Shown here: positions 26,479-34,976 of the stretch, in pieces
How positions within the stretch are numbered: position 1 is the stretch's first letter
Layout: the number at the start of each line of letters is the position of its first letter
NCBI GenBank assembly: GCA_964013575.1
Contig: CAXGWP010000006.1
Coordinates: 19,232-83,231, forward strand
Length of the DNA stretch: 64,000 nucleotides
Direction: 5' to 3'
Source of the DNA: BJGV01 sp964013575
Lineage (GTDB): Bacteria; Pseudomonadota; Gammaproteobacteria; Burkholderiales; Nitrosomonadaceae
Position numbers and translations under genes: made by a program
Notes under the pieces: generated by a model
The model's input: the letters and a program-made list of their open reading frames with translations, nothing else
Told to the model about the DNA's origin: nothing
The model's database searches: none

Positions 26479-29127
26479 TTAAATCGCCATTTTTTTAGAT
26501 GAAGTATTTAATAAGATTGGTAATATAAAGAGTGTACAAATAAGAGTACAAGCCAGCCCTACTGTTAGCAATATTCCCATACTAGCAGTTCCTAAATGAG
26601 AAGAAAACATTAGACTTGCAAATGTAACTAAGGAAGTTAGAGCGCTGTAGAAAACTGCACGGGTAGTACTAGTATGGATTAGTGTTCCGCCAGTTAATTT
26701 TTCGCTACGATTTCGGTGCACCATATGTAGGCTGCTATCTAGTCCAATACCAAGTAAAAGTGGAAGAGCGATAATATTGGCAAAATTAAATGGTACATTT
26801 AACAATATAGTGAAAATACCAATAAATATACTTGAAAGGAAAATCGGTACAAGTACTAATAGAGTATATTTTATACTTCTTAATAAAATTAATAGTGCTA
26901 TAAAAATACCGAACATAGCTAATGAAAATGCTTGTATGAAAGCTTGTACTACAGCTTCCCCAGCTTCTAAATTAATCATAGGAGCACCTGTAGCTTGTGG
27001 CGCAACCTTTTGTATGGCCCGAACAAAACGCTTTAATGCATCGTTGTCATTAATATCTTCTGAAGGATAGACAGCAATTTTGTATTCTCCTGCTTGACTA
27101 AGCCAGCGGCTTATCAAAGGTGCTGGTAGATCATTCTTATTAAATGTTTTAGAGGTTTCAATGGCAGTCTGCATTCGGTATAAGGAAATGGGTAAAGTTG
27201 TGAGTAAATCTTCTTCTACTAAATACAATAGTTTTTCTTTATTTATATTTTCACCTTTCTCAATATGAGTAAGTATCTCTGCTAGTGAGCTCTTAAGCTT
27301 ACGTGCAGGAATTATTAGAGCATGTTCAGGTCTTTCAACAATAAATTTATCCAGGGTATTGCTGAGTCTGGCTAATTCTTTTTTTTGTTTTAACATCAAT
27401 TGTTGATTGCTTACTTGTGATTGAGTGGACATAGTTAATGGCCCCGTAGTGAGTGCCATCTCTTCAATGAATGGTAGCTTGGTTTCCTGATTTTCTGGTA
27501 CAAAATCAAGGATTGTCACTACACTTTTTACCTCTGGTAATTTTGCTAGATCTTTTATTAGAAGATTAGTATCTTTACGGTCTTTTGCTAATACAGCTAC
27601 ATACCAGGGTGAGTTATCAACCTCTGAGAGTAATTCTTTAAAAGTGCTTACCGCCTCTCCTTTTGGTTCTAACATGTTCAATAAATTGTAGTCAAACTTT
27701 AATTGAGGAAAGAGCATGACAGCAGACAGTAATCCAATAAAAATCGCTGTATAAGTTAGCTTCTTCCATTTAAATGATACTTCAAGTATTTTTCTAAGAG
27801 AGCGATCGACATTGGATTCTAATTTAGATTGTTTTGGTATATAACGAAGGAGGGCAGGACCAATAGTAAGAGTAACGAGTAGGCTAATCAGCATACCGGT
27901 ACCAGAAATTACTCCTAATTCAGCTACTCCCTTAAAATCTGTAGGTATAAAAGCATAAAAGGCAATAGCATTAGTGATGGCACATACAGTTAGCGCTCCT
28001 CCTGCTACTCTTCCAGATTCAAAAATTGCATCTTTATTTGATAGGCCCTTTTCTATAAATTCTTGGTATCTTAATAGAAAATGGATTGCGAAATCAGCGC
28101 CAAGGCCAATGTATAGTATTGCAAAAGCAATTGAAATGATATTTAGGTGGCCGATTGCAGCAGTAGCAAATGCTGTAGTGAAAATTAAGCCAAGGATCAG
28201 GCATATGATTACAGTTAATAATAACCTAATTGTACGCATTGCAAAGAAAAGCACTAGTGCAACCATTACAAATGTAATTATTCCAGCATACTCCATGCCA
28301 TGTAGAGAGCTGTTTAATTCTTCATTTGCTAAAGCTATTGCACCAGTAATGCGCATTTGGACAGGGCTGTCAGCTGTTAGGCCAATTTTATGTGCTGCAG
28401 TTTGTAATGCAGAGATTGCTTTTTCAGCTGGATATAGCTGGGTAAAGTCCTGCTTTGGCTTTACCATGATAAATTCTTGATATCTTTCTTTTTGGGCTTT
28501 TCCTCGGAATAATTCTTGCCATGAAAGAACGCGTGGCGTTCCAGAGAGTCTGGCATTTAAGGTGGCACTTAAGCTATAAAATAATGGCCCTAATTCCAGG
28601 TTGCGTCCCTTACGTAATTCATCTGTTGCGCCAGATAAGACAGAAGCAAAAGTCTGTAATGTTGGATCTTTAGCAATATGAGCGATCAGTGGTTGTGCGT
28701 TTGCCATATGATCTGTAATTCTTTCTAATTCAGGAATATTTTCGTACAGCAGGCTATTTTGTATGAAAAAAGAATCTACATTTGGGGCATAGATATCTTG
28801 GAAATTCTGTGTGTCATTTTTTAGGAAGTTAGAAAGCAGGGAAGCAGTAGCATATGCTTGTTCTGGTGTAGGAGCATCTAATACTACTAACATACTATCA
28901 TTTTCTTGGGGAAACGTTTTATTGTAATGCTTTAAATTGACCCGGAATGGGAGATGCTCTGCAAGCATATCTGCAGTGTCTGTATTCATACCAAGGTTTT
29001 TTGATATATATAGAGCGCAACTCATTGCAGCAAGTAATGCCGCAAGAATTATCCATGGCGCATAGAGATGCGAGGTGGTAGCCCAACGTCCAAAAGTGCT
29101 ATAGATATGTCTTTTTGAAACTTCCAC
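26479..29127 (-). CDS. hpnN: Hopanoid transporter HpnN (RND/MMPL family)
   Basis: An 882-residue RND-superfamily membrane protein with two repeats, each a large periplasmic domain followed by a bundle of helices. GLGADFAIHFLLRYQEF (first repeat) and GIGLDSSLHMVHRNR (second) are the aligned helix-4 motifs bearing Asp residues expected to carry protons. HpnN moves hopanoids to the outer membrane in Rhodopseudomonas palustris (established for that species). The start is a GTG (GTG GAA GTT). It follows hpnM by 35 bp on the same strand and leads into mlaA. Confidence 0.92.
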   Translation of the reverse strand: MEVSKRHIYSTFGRWATTSHLYAPWIILAALLAAMSCALYISKNLGMNTDTADMLAEHLPFRVNLKHYNKTFPQENDSMLVVLDAPTPEQAYATASLLSNFLKNDTQNFQDIYAPNVDSFFIQNSLLYENIPELERITDHMANAQPLIAHIAKDPTLQTFASVLSGATDELRKGRNLELGPLFYSLSATLNARLSGTPRVLSWQELFRGKAQKERYQEFIMVKPKQDFTQLYPAEKAISALQTAAHKIGLTADSPVQMRITGAIALANEELNSSLHGMEYAGIITFVMVALVLFFAMRTIRLLLTVIICLILGLIFTTAFATAAIGHLNIISIAFAILYIGLGADFAIHFLLRYQEFIEKGLSNKDAIFESGRVAGGALTVCAITNAIAFYAFIPTDFKGVAELGVISGTGMLISLLVTLTIGPALLRYIPKQSKLESNVDRSLRKILEVSFKWKKLTYTAIFIGLLSAVMLFPQLKFDYNLLNMLEPKGEAVSTFKELLSEVDNSPWYVAVLAKDRKDTNLLIKDLAKLPEVKSVVTILDFVPENQETKLPFIEEMALTTGPLTMSTQSQVSNQQLMLKQKKELARLSNTLDKFIVERPEHALIIPARKLKSSLAEILTHIEKGENINKEKLLYLVEEDLLTTLPISLYRMQTAIETSKTFNKNDLPAPLISRWLSQAGEYKIAVYPSEDINDNDALKRFVRAIQKVAPQATGAPMINLEAGEAVVQAFIQAFSLAMFGIFIALLILLRSIKYTLLVLVPIFLSSIFIGIFTILLNVPFNFANIIALPLLLGIGLDSSLHMVHRNRSEKLTGGTLIHTSTTRAVFYSALTSLVTFASLMFSSHLGTASMGILLTVGLACTLICTLFILPILLNTSSKKMAI

Positions 29128-29162
29128 TATTGAGGGCTGTCCTTCAGGGGGGTGATTAACTT

Positions 29163-29810
29163 TTAATTTTTTTGGGTTAACTTAATTTTTTTCTTTAGCA
29201 TATTGATAAAAGCATTAAATCCTTTTTGTTCAAGGACAGTACGGTATTCTACACGTTTTAGTGCAAGGTCACTAACACCATCAGCTAAAACATTGATAAT
29301 TCTCCAGCCTATTTTATCCTGGCGCAGTAGATAATCAAGGCTTACAGTATCACCACTAGATCGGACTAATTGGCTGCGCACTAAAATATAACCCCTAGGC
29401 ATTTTCTTTTGCTCAATATATTCAAAATACTCATTATCATATTTTTTGAACCAGCCAGCATAAGTGCTAATACTTAGGTTATGAAAATGCTCAGTAAGAA
29501 TCTTTTGTTGCTTTAGTTCTAATTTATCCCAAAACTTTCCTAGTATTTTTTTTAAGATAAAATCAAGTTCATGTGTGTTTTCTATTATTGGAGCTAATAG
29601 TTTAAACCTGCCTTGAAATCCAAGTTTATCTCCTCCTTTCATTCCTTGTATTAAATGAACATGTAGATTACTTATAGTTTTTGCAGGAGCTGTATTAGCA
29701 TTAAATTCTTGTGCTGAAACAATTGGTGTATATATGATGAGTATAGTTGTAAGCATTAGCAAATATATTGCTAATTGTATATTTAATTTATTACCTATTT
29801 TTATAGTCAT
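29163..29810 (-). CDS. hpnM: HpnM, MlaC-like periplasmic lipid carrier
   Basis: A 215-residue exported protein with a signal peptide (hydrophobic about residues 12-33). The body matches the MlaC/Ttg2D fold: FKLLAPIIENTHELDFILKKILGKFWDKL, LSISTYAGWFKKYDNEYFEY, VRSQLVRSSGDTVSLDYLLRQ and WRIINVLADGVSDLALKR. MlaC proteins shuttle lipids across the periplasm; the version adjacent to hpnN in hopanoid clusters is called HpnM. Here it precedes hpnN and lies 51 bp after hpnH, with a hairpin in between. Confidence 0.88.
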   Translation of the reverse strand: MTIKIGNKLNIQLAIYLLMLTTILIIYTPIVSAQEFNANTAPAKTISNLHVHLIQGMKGGDKLGFQGRFKLLAPIIENTHELDFILKKILGKFWDKLELKQQKILTEHFHNLSISTYAGWFKKYDNEYFEYIEQKKMPRGYILVRSQLVRSSGDTVSLDYLLRQDKIGWRIINVLADGVSDLALKRVEYRTVLEQKGFNAFINMLKKKIKLTQKN

Positions 29811-29832
29811 ATAAATTAATAATTTTGAATAT

Positions 29833-29863
29833 AACTAGATCTGAATTATATTCAGATCTAGTT
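29833..29863 (-). terminator. Perfect hairpin at the hpnH 3' end
   Basis: A 13-base perfect inverted repeat (29833-29845 and 29851-29863) with a 5-base loop. It overlaps the first two bases of the hpnH stop codon and lies between hpnH and hpnM. There is no T-run on the minus strand afterwards, so it may act as partial terminator, 3' stabiliser or processing site rather than a full intrinsic terminator. Confidence 0.5.
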
Positions 29864-30977
29864 AAGGTTTAATTGTTATAGGGATTTCAGATAGTGCGCT
29901 TTTTTTCTTTTTCTCTTCTATTATCCATTTAGGGATTGGCTCCGCTACCATTGGCCCTACAGTTTTTGGTCCTCGTATAGCAGTAAATAATCCTTTTAGG
30001 GGATGCTGTAGCATATCTTCAACTGCTGTTGCCTCATAACCACAGTGTGCCATACATTGCACACATTTTGGATTATTAGTATTCCCATATTTCTCCCAAG
30101 GAGTGTCATCTAGAAGCTCTTGGAAAGTAGATACATAGCCTTCATCAGATAATAAATAGCATGGTTTTTGCCACCCAAATACATTGCGAGTTGGATTGCC
30201 CCATGGAGTACAGTCATAGCTCTGATTGCCTGCTAGAAAATCCAGATAGAGGGTTGAATGATTTAATTTCCAGTTCCGTTTGCGCTTCTTACCAAGTTTA
30301 AAAATCCCTCGAAATAAATTCTTAGTATCTTTACCTTTTATAAACACGTCTTGTTGTGGTGCCCGCTCATAACTAAAACCAGGAGCAATAGTTGCTCCTT
30401 CTATACCCAGAGTCATAGCGTAATCAAGAAATTCAGCAACATCTTCTGGAGTTTCTCCTTGAAATAGAGTGCAATTTACAGTGACTCTAAATCCTTTTTT
30501 CACAGCTATTTTTATAGCTTCCACTGCTCGATCAAAGACTCCTTCTTGACAAACAGAATTATCATGCCTTTCTTTCATTCCATCTAGATGGACAGATATA
30601 GTTAAATATGGAGATGGTTTGTAGTCATTAATTCTTTTTTTTAATAATAGTGCATTTGTACATAGATAAATATATTTTTTACGTTCAATAATTCCTTCTA
30701 TTATCTTTGGCATTTCTTTGTGGATTAGGGGCTCTCCGCCGGGAATTGACACCATAGGTGCTCCACATTCATCGACAGCTTGCATACATTCTTCATATGA
30801 AAGGCGTTTATCTAAAATTTCATCAGGATAATCTATTTTCCCGCAGCCGCCACAAGCCAAATTACAACGAAAAAGCGGCTCCAGCATTAAAACCATTGGG
30901 TATTTCTTTACCCCATTTATTTTTTGTTTTAATAGGTAGCTGGCTACAGCTAGTTGTTGACGTAATGGAACCCCCAT
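29862..30977 (-). CDS. hpnH: Adenosylhopane synthase HpnH (radical SAM)
   Basis: A 371-residue radical SAM enzyme that adds the adenosyl group to diploptene to form adenosylhopane, the first side-chain step. The iron-sulfur motif CNLACGGC (C-x3-C-x2-C) is at about residues 38-45, and the start VPLRQQLAVASYLLKQK and the C-terminal cysteine cluster CVQCMAHCGYEATA are typical of HpnH. The ATG at 30977 is preferred over a TTG two codons earlier because it begins MGVPLRQQ and follows GGAGAG. It is the second gene of the hopanoid island, after ispH. Confidence 0.94.
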   Translation of the reverse strand: MGVPLRQQLAVASYLLKQKINGVKKYPMVLMLEPLFRCNLACGGCGKIDYPDEILDKRLSYEECMQAVDECGAPMVSIPGGEPLIHKEMPKIIEGIIERKKYIYLCTNALLLKKRINDYKPSPYLTISVHLDGMKERHDNSVCQEGVFDRAVEAIKIAVKKGFRVTVNCTLFQGETPEDVAEFLDYAMTLGIEGATIAPGFSYERAPQQDVFIKGKDTKNLFRGIFKLGKKRKRNWKLNHSTLYLDFLAGNQSYDCTPWGNPTRNVFGWQKPCYLLSDEGYVSTFQELLDDTPWEKYGNTNNPKCVQCMAHCGYEATAVEDMLQHPLKGLFTAIRGPKTVGPMVAEPIPKWIIEEKKKKSALSEIPITIKP

Positions 30978-31051
30978 GAGCAAGTCTCTCCAAGATTAAT
31001 TTAATAGGTCAAATGATAATAAGTCATAGCTAAAATAGCCACCTTTATATT

Positions 31052-32005
31052 TTATTTTGCTACATGATTAAATATTTTTTGTTTTCGTAATAGAGCTGCA
31101 GGTAATTTAAAAGTAATATCTTCTGATACTCCCTCCAATTCTTTAATACTAGTTACCCCAAGACTTTGTAATCGATCAAGAACACCTTGTACTAATATCT
31201 CAGGAGTAGAAGCACCGGCAGATACGCCTATTCTATAACCTTTGGAGAGCCAGTCTGGAGAGATTTCATTAGCATCTTGAATTAAATAAGCATTGACTCC
31301 GCTCATTTCACCGACTTCCCGTAGGCGGGCGGAATTAGAACTATTTCGGGCTCCTACTACTAGGATTACATCCACCTTCTCTGCAAGGCTACGTACAGCA
31401 TTTTGACGATTTTGTGTTGCATAGCAGATATCGGATAATTCGGGGCCTTTTACATTTGGGAAGCGATCTTTTAGAGCCTGTACAATGCAGCGAGTATCAT
31501 CTAGGCTAAGAGTCGTCTGAGTTACATAGGATACTCGTTCTGGGTCAGAAACTTTAAGAGCTTGAACATCTTCTACGGAACCAACCACATGAACTGTGCC
31601 ACGTACTCGCCCGTATGTTCCTTCTACTTCAACGTGACCTCGATGACCAATTATTACTACTTCATATCCACTTTTGCTATAGCGCTGAGCTTGTAAATGA
31701 ACTTTAGTAACTAGCGGACAAGTTGCATCGATAATTTCTAGATCTTGGGCTTTGGCAGCGTCCATAACAGCATCAGATACACCATGAGCGCTGAGAACAG
31801 TCACTGTTTTGGGTGGGATGCTTTTCATATCCTCAGTAAAAATAACCCCACGTGCCTCTAAGTCTTGAATTACTTGTTGATTATGAACTATTTGATGTAG
31901 CACATAAATAGGAGCCCCATAAAGTACTAGTGCTTGCTCAACAATTTCTACAGCACGTACAACACCAGCACAGAAGCCTCTCGGGTTAGCAAGTATGGTC
32001 TCTAT
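31052..32005 (-). CDS. ispH: 4-Hydroxy-3-methylbut-2-enyl diphosphate reductase, probable ATA start
   Basis: A 317-residue iron-sulfur enzyme giving IPP and DMAPP in the last step of the MEP pathway. Conserved parts are TILANPRGFCAGVVRAVEIVE with Cys12, IVHN with His41, DATCPLVTKVH, GHVEVEGT with its Glu, VTQTTLSLDD and SDICYATQNRQ, so all three cluster cysteines and the main active-site residues are kept. The first ATG in frame (31903) would delete Cys12 and the first 34 residues. Upstream there is no in-frame ATG, GTG or TTG before a stop; a perfect AAGGAG (32012-32017) stands six bases before an ATA at 32005, which gives the expected family N-terminus. The gene heads the hopanoid island and supplies its precursors. 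Confidence 0.85.
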   Translation of the reverse strand: METILANPRGFCAGVVRAVEIVEQALVLYGAPIYVLHQIVHNQQVIQDLEARGVIFTEDMKSIPPKTVTVLSAHGVSDAVMDAAKAQDLEIIDATCPLVTKVHLQAQRYSKSGYEVVIIGHRGHVEVEGTYGRVRGTVHVVGSVEDVQALKVSDPERVSYVTQTTLSLDDTRCIVQALKDRFPNVKGPELSDICYATQNRQNAVRSLAEKVDVILVVGARNSSNSARLREVGEMSGVNAYLIQDANEISPDWLSKGYRIGVSAGASTPEILVQGVLDRLQSLGVTSIKELEGVSEDITFKLPAALLRKQKIFNHVAK

Positions 32006-32219
32006 GTTGTTCTCCTTATTGAATATTTTATCAAATTTTCTATATGACAGTATTTTAGCACGTAAGTCGTATAAATTACATATGTAAATTTGTTAATTAT
32101 ATAAGGTATTAATATATTAATGTCTTGATTTACAGGAAAATTAGATTGGTAGGGCTCTATTAATTTTAAGGTAAATTGTTGTATAAATTATGGAGGCCTA
32201 ATTCTAATTTTAAATTTTT

Positions 32220-33506
32220 TCATACAAACTTATTGGCTACTATTAAATCATGCCAATTAGTTGTATATCTTGGGCTCTTATTATTTTGTTTCATTTTCCA
32301 TGGCTGTGTTATGCCCTCAGATGCAACTACTAATATTTTTTTTCCCATCTTTGTATTAATCTGATCTAGTATCTTCATTAGATTATCAGAATTTTTTCTT
32401 TTTTCTTTTTTATTAAATAGGCCGGGTTGGTATTCTTTTCTTGGTATTATTTTAGATAGTAAAATACCTGCTTTTTGGTACTTATATCCATTGCAATAAA
32501 TTTTACGCAATCCTAATGATGCGAATTGTGTAAGAACTAAAGTGTTATCTGTTTGTTCTGGTAGCGGGATAATTATATTGTTGGTGTAGCAAGGCTCTTT
32601 TTTGTTGAATAAGCTAGTACTTATATAAATATGGATCGATCCCGCATATGAGTTTTGTTGGCGTAATTTCTCAGCAGCATGGCTTACATAAAGAGTAATA
32701 GATTGTTCTAGTTCTTTAAAATCAGTTATCCTTTTGCTAAAGGAACGAGAGCAGATTATTTTCTTTTTAGGTTCCGCGGCTTTCTTCAATTCAAAGCAAA
32801 CGATATTATTAAGTTCATAAATAATTCTTCTTAAGTAGACAGAAGATTGTGAATTTATTGTTCTTAAGTACAAATTTTTTAAATCAAGTGTAGTGTGAAT
32901 ATTAGTTTTTTGTAATTTTAGTGCAAGTTGTTTGCCAACACCCCATACATTCTTAGTATTAATTCTATTTAGCCATTTATTTTGTTCCTGTAATTTCATG
33001 GCATTGAAATTACATACATTTTGGAATGATGGATTTTTTTTTGCAATGTGGTTTGCAAGCTTTGCTAGGGTTTTTGAGGAGCCAATTCCTATACAAACAG
33101 GTAGCCCTGTTTGTTGTTGAATGCATTTATATATTTTTTGTGCATAAGTAGTCAGACTATTTCTGCAGGATCCTGTAAAATCTAGAAAACACTCATCAAT
33201 GGAGTATATTTCTTGGCTATGGCTAAATTGGGATAGGATACTCATTACTCGATCAGACATATCAGAATATAGTGCATAATTAGAAGAACAAGTAATAATA
33301 TTATATTTTCTTGCCAAAGTTTTAATTTGAAACCAAGGTTCTCCCATTTTTATGCCCAGTGCCTTTGCTTCTTCGCTTCTGGCAACTATGCAGCCGTCAT
33401 TATTAGAAAGTACTATTACTGGTTTATTTTTTAATTGTGGATTAAATAATTGTTCACAGCTGACATAAAAATTATTGCAGTCGACAAGAGCAATAGAGCG
33501 GTTCAT
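32220..33506 (-). CDS. umuC: DNA polymerase V catalytic subunit UmuC-like
   Basis: A 428-residue Y-family translesion polymerase. Catalytic carboxylates appear in IALVDCNNFYVSCEQ and EIYSIDECFLDFTG; the helix-hairpin-helix region is NVWGVGKQLALKLQ, and the C-terminal little-finger and UmuC tail (YQPGLFNKKEKR) are present, so it looks intact. Its ATG overlaps the umuD stop (ATGA). The tail carries KQNNKSPRYTTNWHDLI, typical of UmuC. Error-prone bypass during the SOS response is the expected role. Confidence 0.93.
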   Translation of the reverse strand: MNRSIALVDCNNFYVSCEQLFNPQLKNKPVIVLSNNDGCIVARSEEAKALGIKMGEPWFQIKTLARKYNIITCSSNYALYSDMSDRVMSILSQFSHSQEIYSIDECFLDFTGSCRNSLTTYAQKIYKCIQQQTGLPVCIGIGSSKTLAKLANHIAKKNPSFQNVCNFNAMKLQEQNKWLNRINTKNVWGVGKQLALKLQKTNIHTTLDLKNLYLRTINSQSSVYLRRIIYELNNIVCFELKKAAEPKKKIICSRSFSKRITDFKELEQSITLYVSHAAEKLRQQNSYAGSIHIYISTSLFNKKEPCYTNNIIIPLPEQTDNTLVLTQFASLGLRKIYCNGYKYQKAGILLSKIIPRKEYQPGLFNKKEKRKNSDNLMKILDQINTKMGKKILVVASEGITQPWKMKQNNKSPRYTTNWHDLIVANKFV

Positions 33507-34105
33507 TTAAATTTACGCATGGATCCGGTAACAACACCCCATATTTCAAAGGATTGTTCTTCTTTTATTTTAATACTAGAGTAATTTTGATTAGCTGGGA
33601 TAAGGGTTATACCTTTTTTAGATTGCTCTAGAATTTTTACAGTAAATTCTCCATCTAGCATCGCAAGGATAATATCACCGGTCTGTTGGGGTATTGAACG
33701 GTCTATAACTAATACATCATTATCAAAGATACCTGCTTCTATCATTGAGTCTCCTTTGACGCGTACGAAGAATGTTGCATTATCATTTTCTACGAGATAA
33801 TCACTTGGATTTAGTCGTTTTTCAACATGATCATCAGCTGGAGATGGGAAGCCGGCAGCTACTTTCGATGTATAGAGTGGAAAAGTAGTATGATGTTTGG
33901 CGCATGCAAATTGGATTAGGTTTGAGAGTTTGGTATGTGTTTGCAACGGATTGTCTTTTGTACGAGTAGAGATAGCATTCTTGATAATTTTAGCCATACT
34001 TATTGGGACACGTATGACTGTAGTGGGTTGAGCTATACTATTTCCTGGTTTGCGTCCAGCACCTAGGCGTTTGCCCCCATGAGTTTTTATAGTATTGGTC
34101 ATCAT
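33503..34105 (-). CDS. umuD: UmuD-like S24 peptidase with extended N-terminus
   Basis: About 200 residues from the ATG at 34105. The C-terminal S24 domain has the self-cleavage site AAG-FPSPADD (Ala-Gly bond), the nucleophile in VKGDSMIEAGI and the general-base lysine in DGEFTVKIL. E. coli UmuD is 139 residues; here about 75 residues precede the cleavage region, beginning with KTHGGKRLGAGRKPGNS, a basic Gly/Arg/Lys motif, followed by RVPISMAKIIKNAI. Such long forms occur in other proteobacterial umuDC pairs. The open frame from a TTG at 34132 is less likely because the stretch to 34107 is part of an inverted repeat. Confidence 0.87.
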   Translation of the reverse strand: MMTNTIKTHGGKRLGAGRKPGNSIAQPTTVIRVPISMAKIIKNAISTRTKDNPLQTHTKLSNLIQFACAKHHTTFPLYTSKVAAGFPSPADDHVEKRLNPSDYLVENDNATFFVRVKGDSMIEAGIFDNDVLVIDRSIPQQTGDIILAMLDGEFTVKILEQSKKGITLIPANQNYSSIKIKEEQSFEIWGVVTGSMRKFK

Positions 34106-34106
34106 G

Positions 34107-34135
34107 AACTTGATTTCGTAACAATTAATCAAGTT
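34107..34135 (-). promoter_or_regulatory. Inverted repeat just upstream of umuD
   Basis: AACTTGATT (34107-34115) and AATCAAGTT (34127-34135) form a perfect 9-base dyad with an 11-base spacer, ending one base before the chosen umuD ATG. It could be an operator for SOS or self control, although it does not match the CTGT-N8-ACAG LexA box. Confidence 0.4.
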
Positions 34136-34719
34136 TACATTTAAGTTTTTTAAATGGCAAGAATTAATAGTATAGCGGTACGAATTTATTTATTTTTTCT
34201 ACCTCTTGTGGTTTGATGTACCAAGAATATGCCTATGTGTTGTTTATCCTTAGCTTGCTTATTACTAGTGTCTTCGTAATATTATTTGTATAGATTTATT
34301 ATAGGCCGATTGGTATTTTCAATGGAATGAGTGAGCTAATTATGGTTATAAGTAATTGTAAATAAAAATAAATTGGAAAAAATATGGAGATATTTGATGA
34401 TTTTGCAATATTATATATTTGCGTAGCGTGTATTTATATAATACATAAGATTTACATTTCATCCCAGAAAGGTTGGGATACAACAGCAAAACCTATAATT
34501 GGAATAATGATTTTAAGTGTTCTTTTATATTTGACTATAAAATAAATATAAAAATCATGGATAGTAGTACTTAGAAAATCAAATTGTTATTGACTATTAA
34601 ATCTAATTAGTTTCGCAATAATTATATTATTATGAATATATAGTATTTTAGGGGCTCTTGGTATGCTAGTTTATATAGATACGTTTTACTATATAACACA
34701 ATTTTTTTAGAAGAAAAGG
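34136..34719. other. Sparse region upstream of umuD
   Basis: AT-rich DNA without strong coding, except the possible 53-codon small membrane protein at 34384-34545. No recognisable promoter motif for umuD could be singled out. No insertion sequence end or repeat was seen. Confidence 0.4.
34384..34545 (+). CDS. Possible small two-helix membrane protein
   Basis: An ATG-initiated frame of 53 codons beginning MEIFDDFAILYICVACIYII. Two hydrophobic segments (residues 8-20 and 38-51) flank a polar loop SSQKGWDTTAKP. GGA lies seven bases before the ATG. No family is recognised. It could be a real small protein or a chance frame in AT-rich DNA; comparison with relatives would decide. Confidence 0.35.
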   Translation: MEIFDDFAILYICVACIYIIHKIYISSQKGWDTTAKPIIGIMILSVLLYLTIK

Positions 34720-34806
34720 TGGTGCCGGGAGGGGGGGTCGAACCCCCATGATGTTACCATCGCGGGATTTTGAGTCCCGTGCGTCTACCAATTCCGCCAT
34801 CCCGGC
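34720..34806 (-). tRNA. tRNA-Leu (anticodon CAA)
   Basis: An 87-base class II tRNA with a long variable arm on the minus strand. Acceptor stem GCCGGGA/TCCCGGC, anticodon stem CGGGA/TCCCG around loop CTCAAAA (anticodon CAA), T loop TTCGACC and encoded CCA. Confidence 0.95.
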
Positions 34807-34976
34807 TAATTTCATCTCATTAGATTAAGAAACTTAAAAAATTTATTTATATAAATAAACTAGGCCTATGGGTGGCCTCTGAGAGATAAGGATTAATTGT
34901 AACTCAGACTATAATAGGAATGTTGTAATCGCAAAAATAATTGAGTCTTTTGTATAAATAGGACACCTACAATTTA

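Noticed and set aside
27974..28480. Plus-strand frame of 168 codons inside hpnN
   Set aside because: Antisense shadow of a membrane protein gene; composition explained by the opposite strand.
31052..31903. ispH starting at the ATG at 31903 as a truncated protein or pseudogene
   Set aside because: The upstream codons encode the conserved N-terminus including Cys12 without any break, so truncation is not supported.
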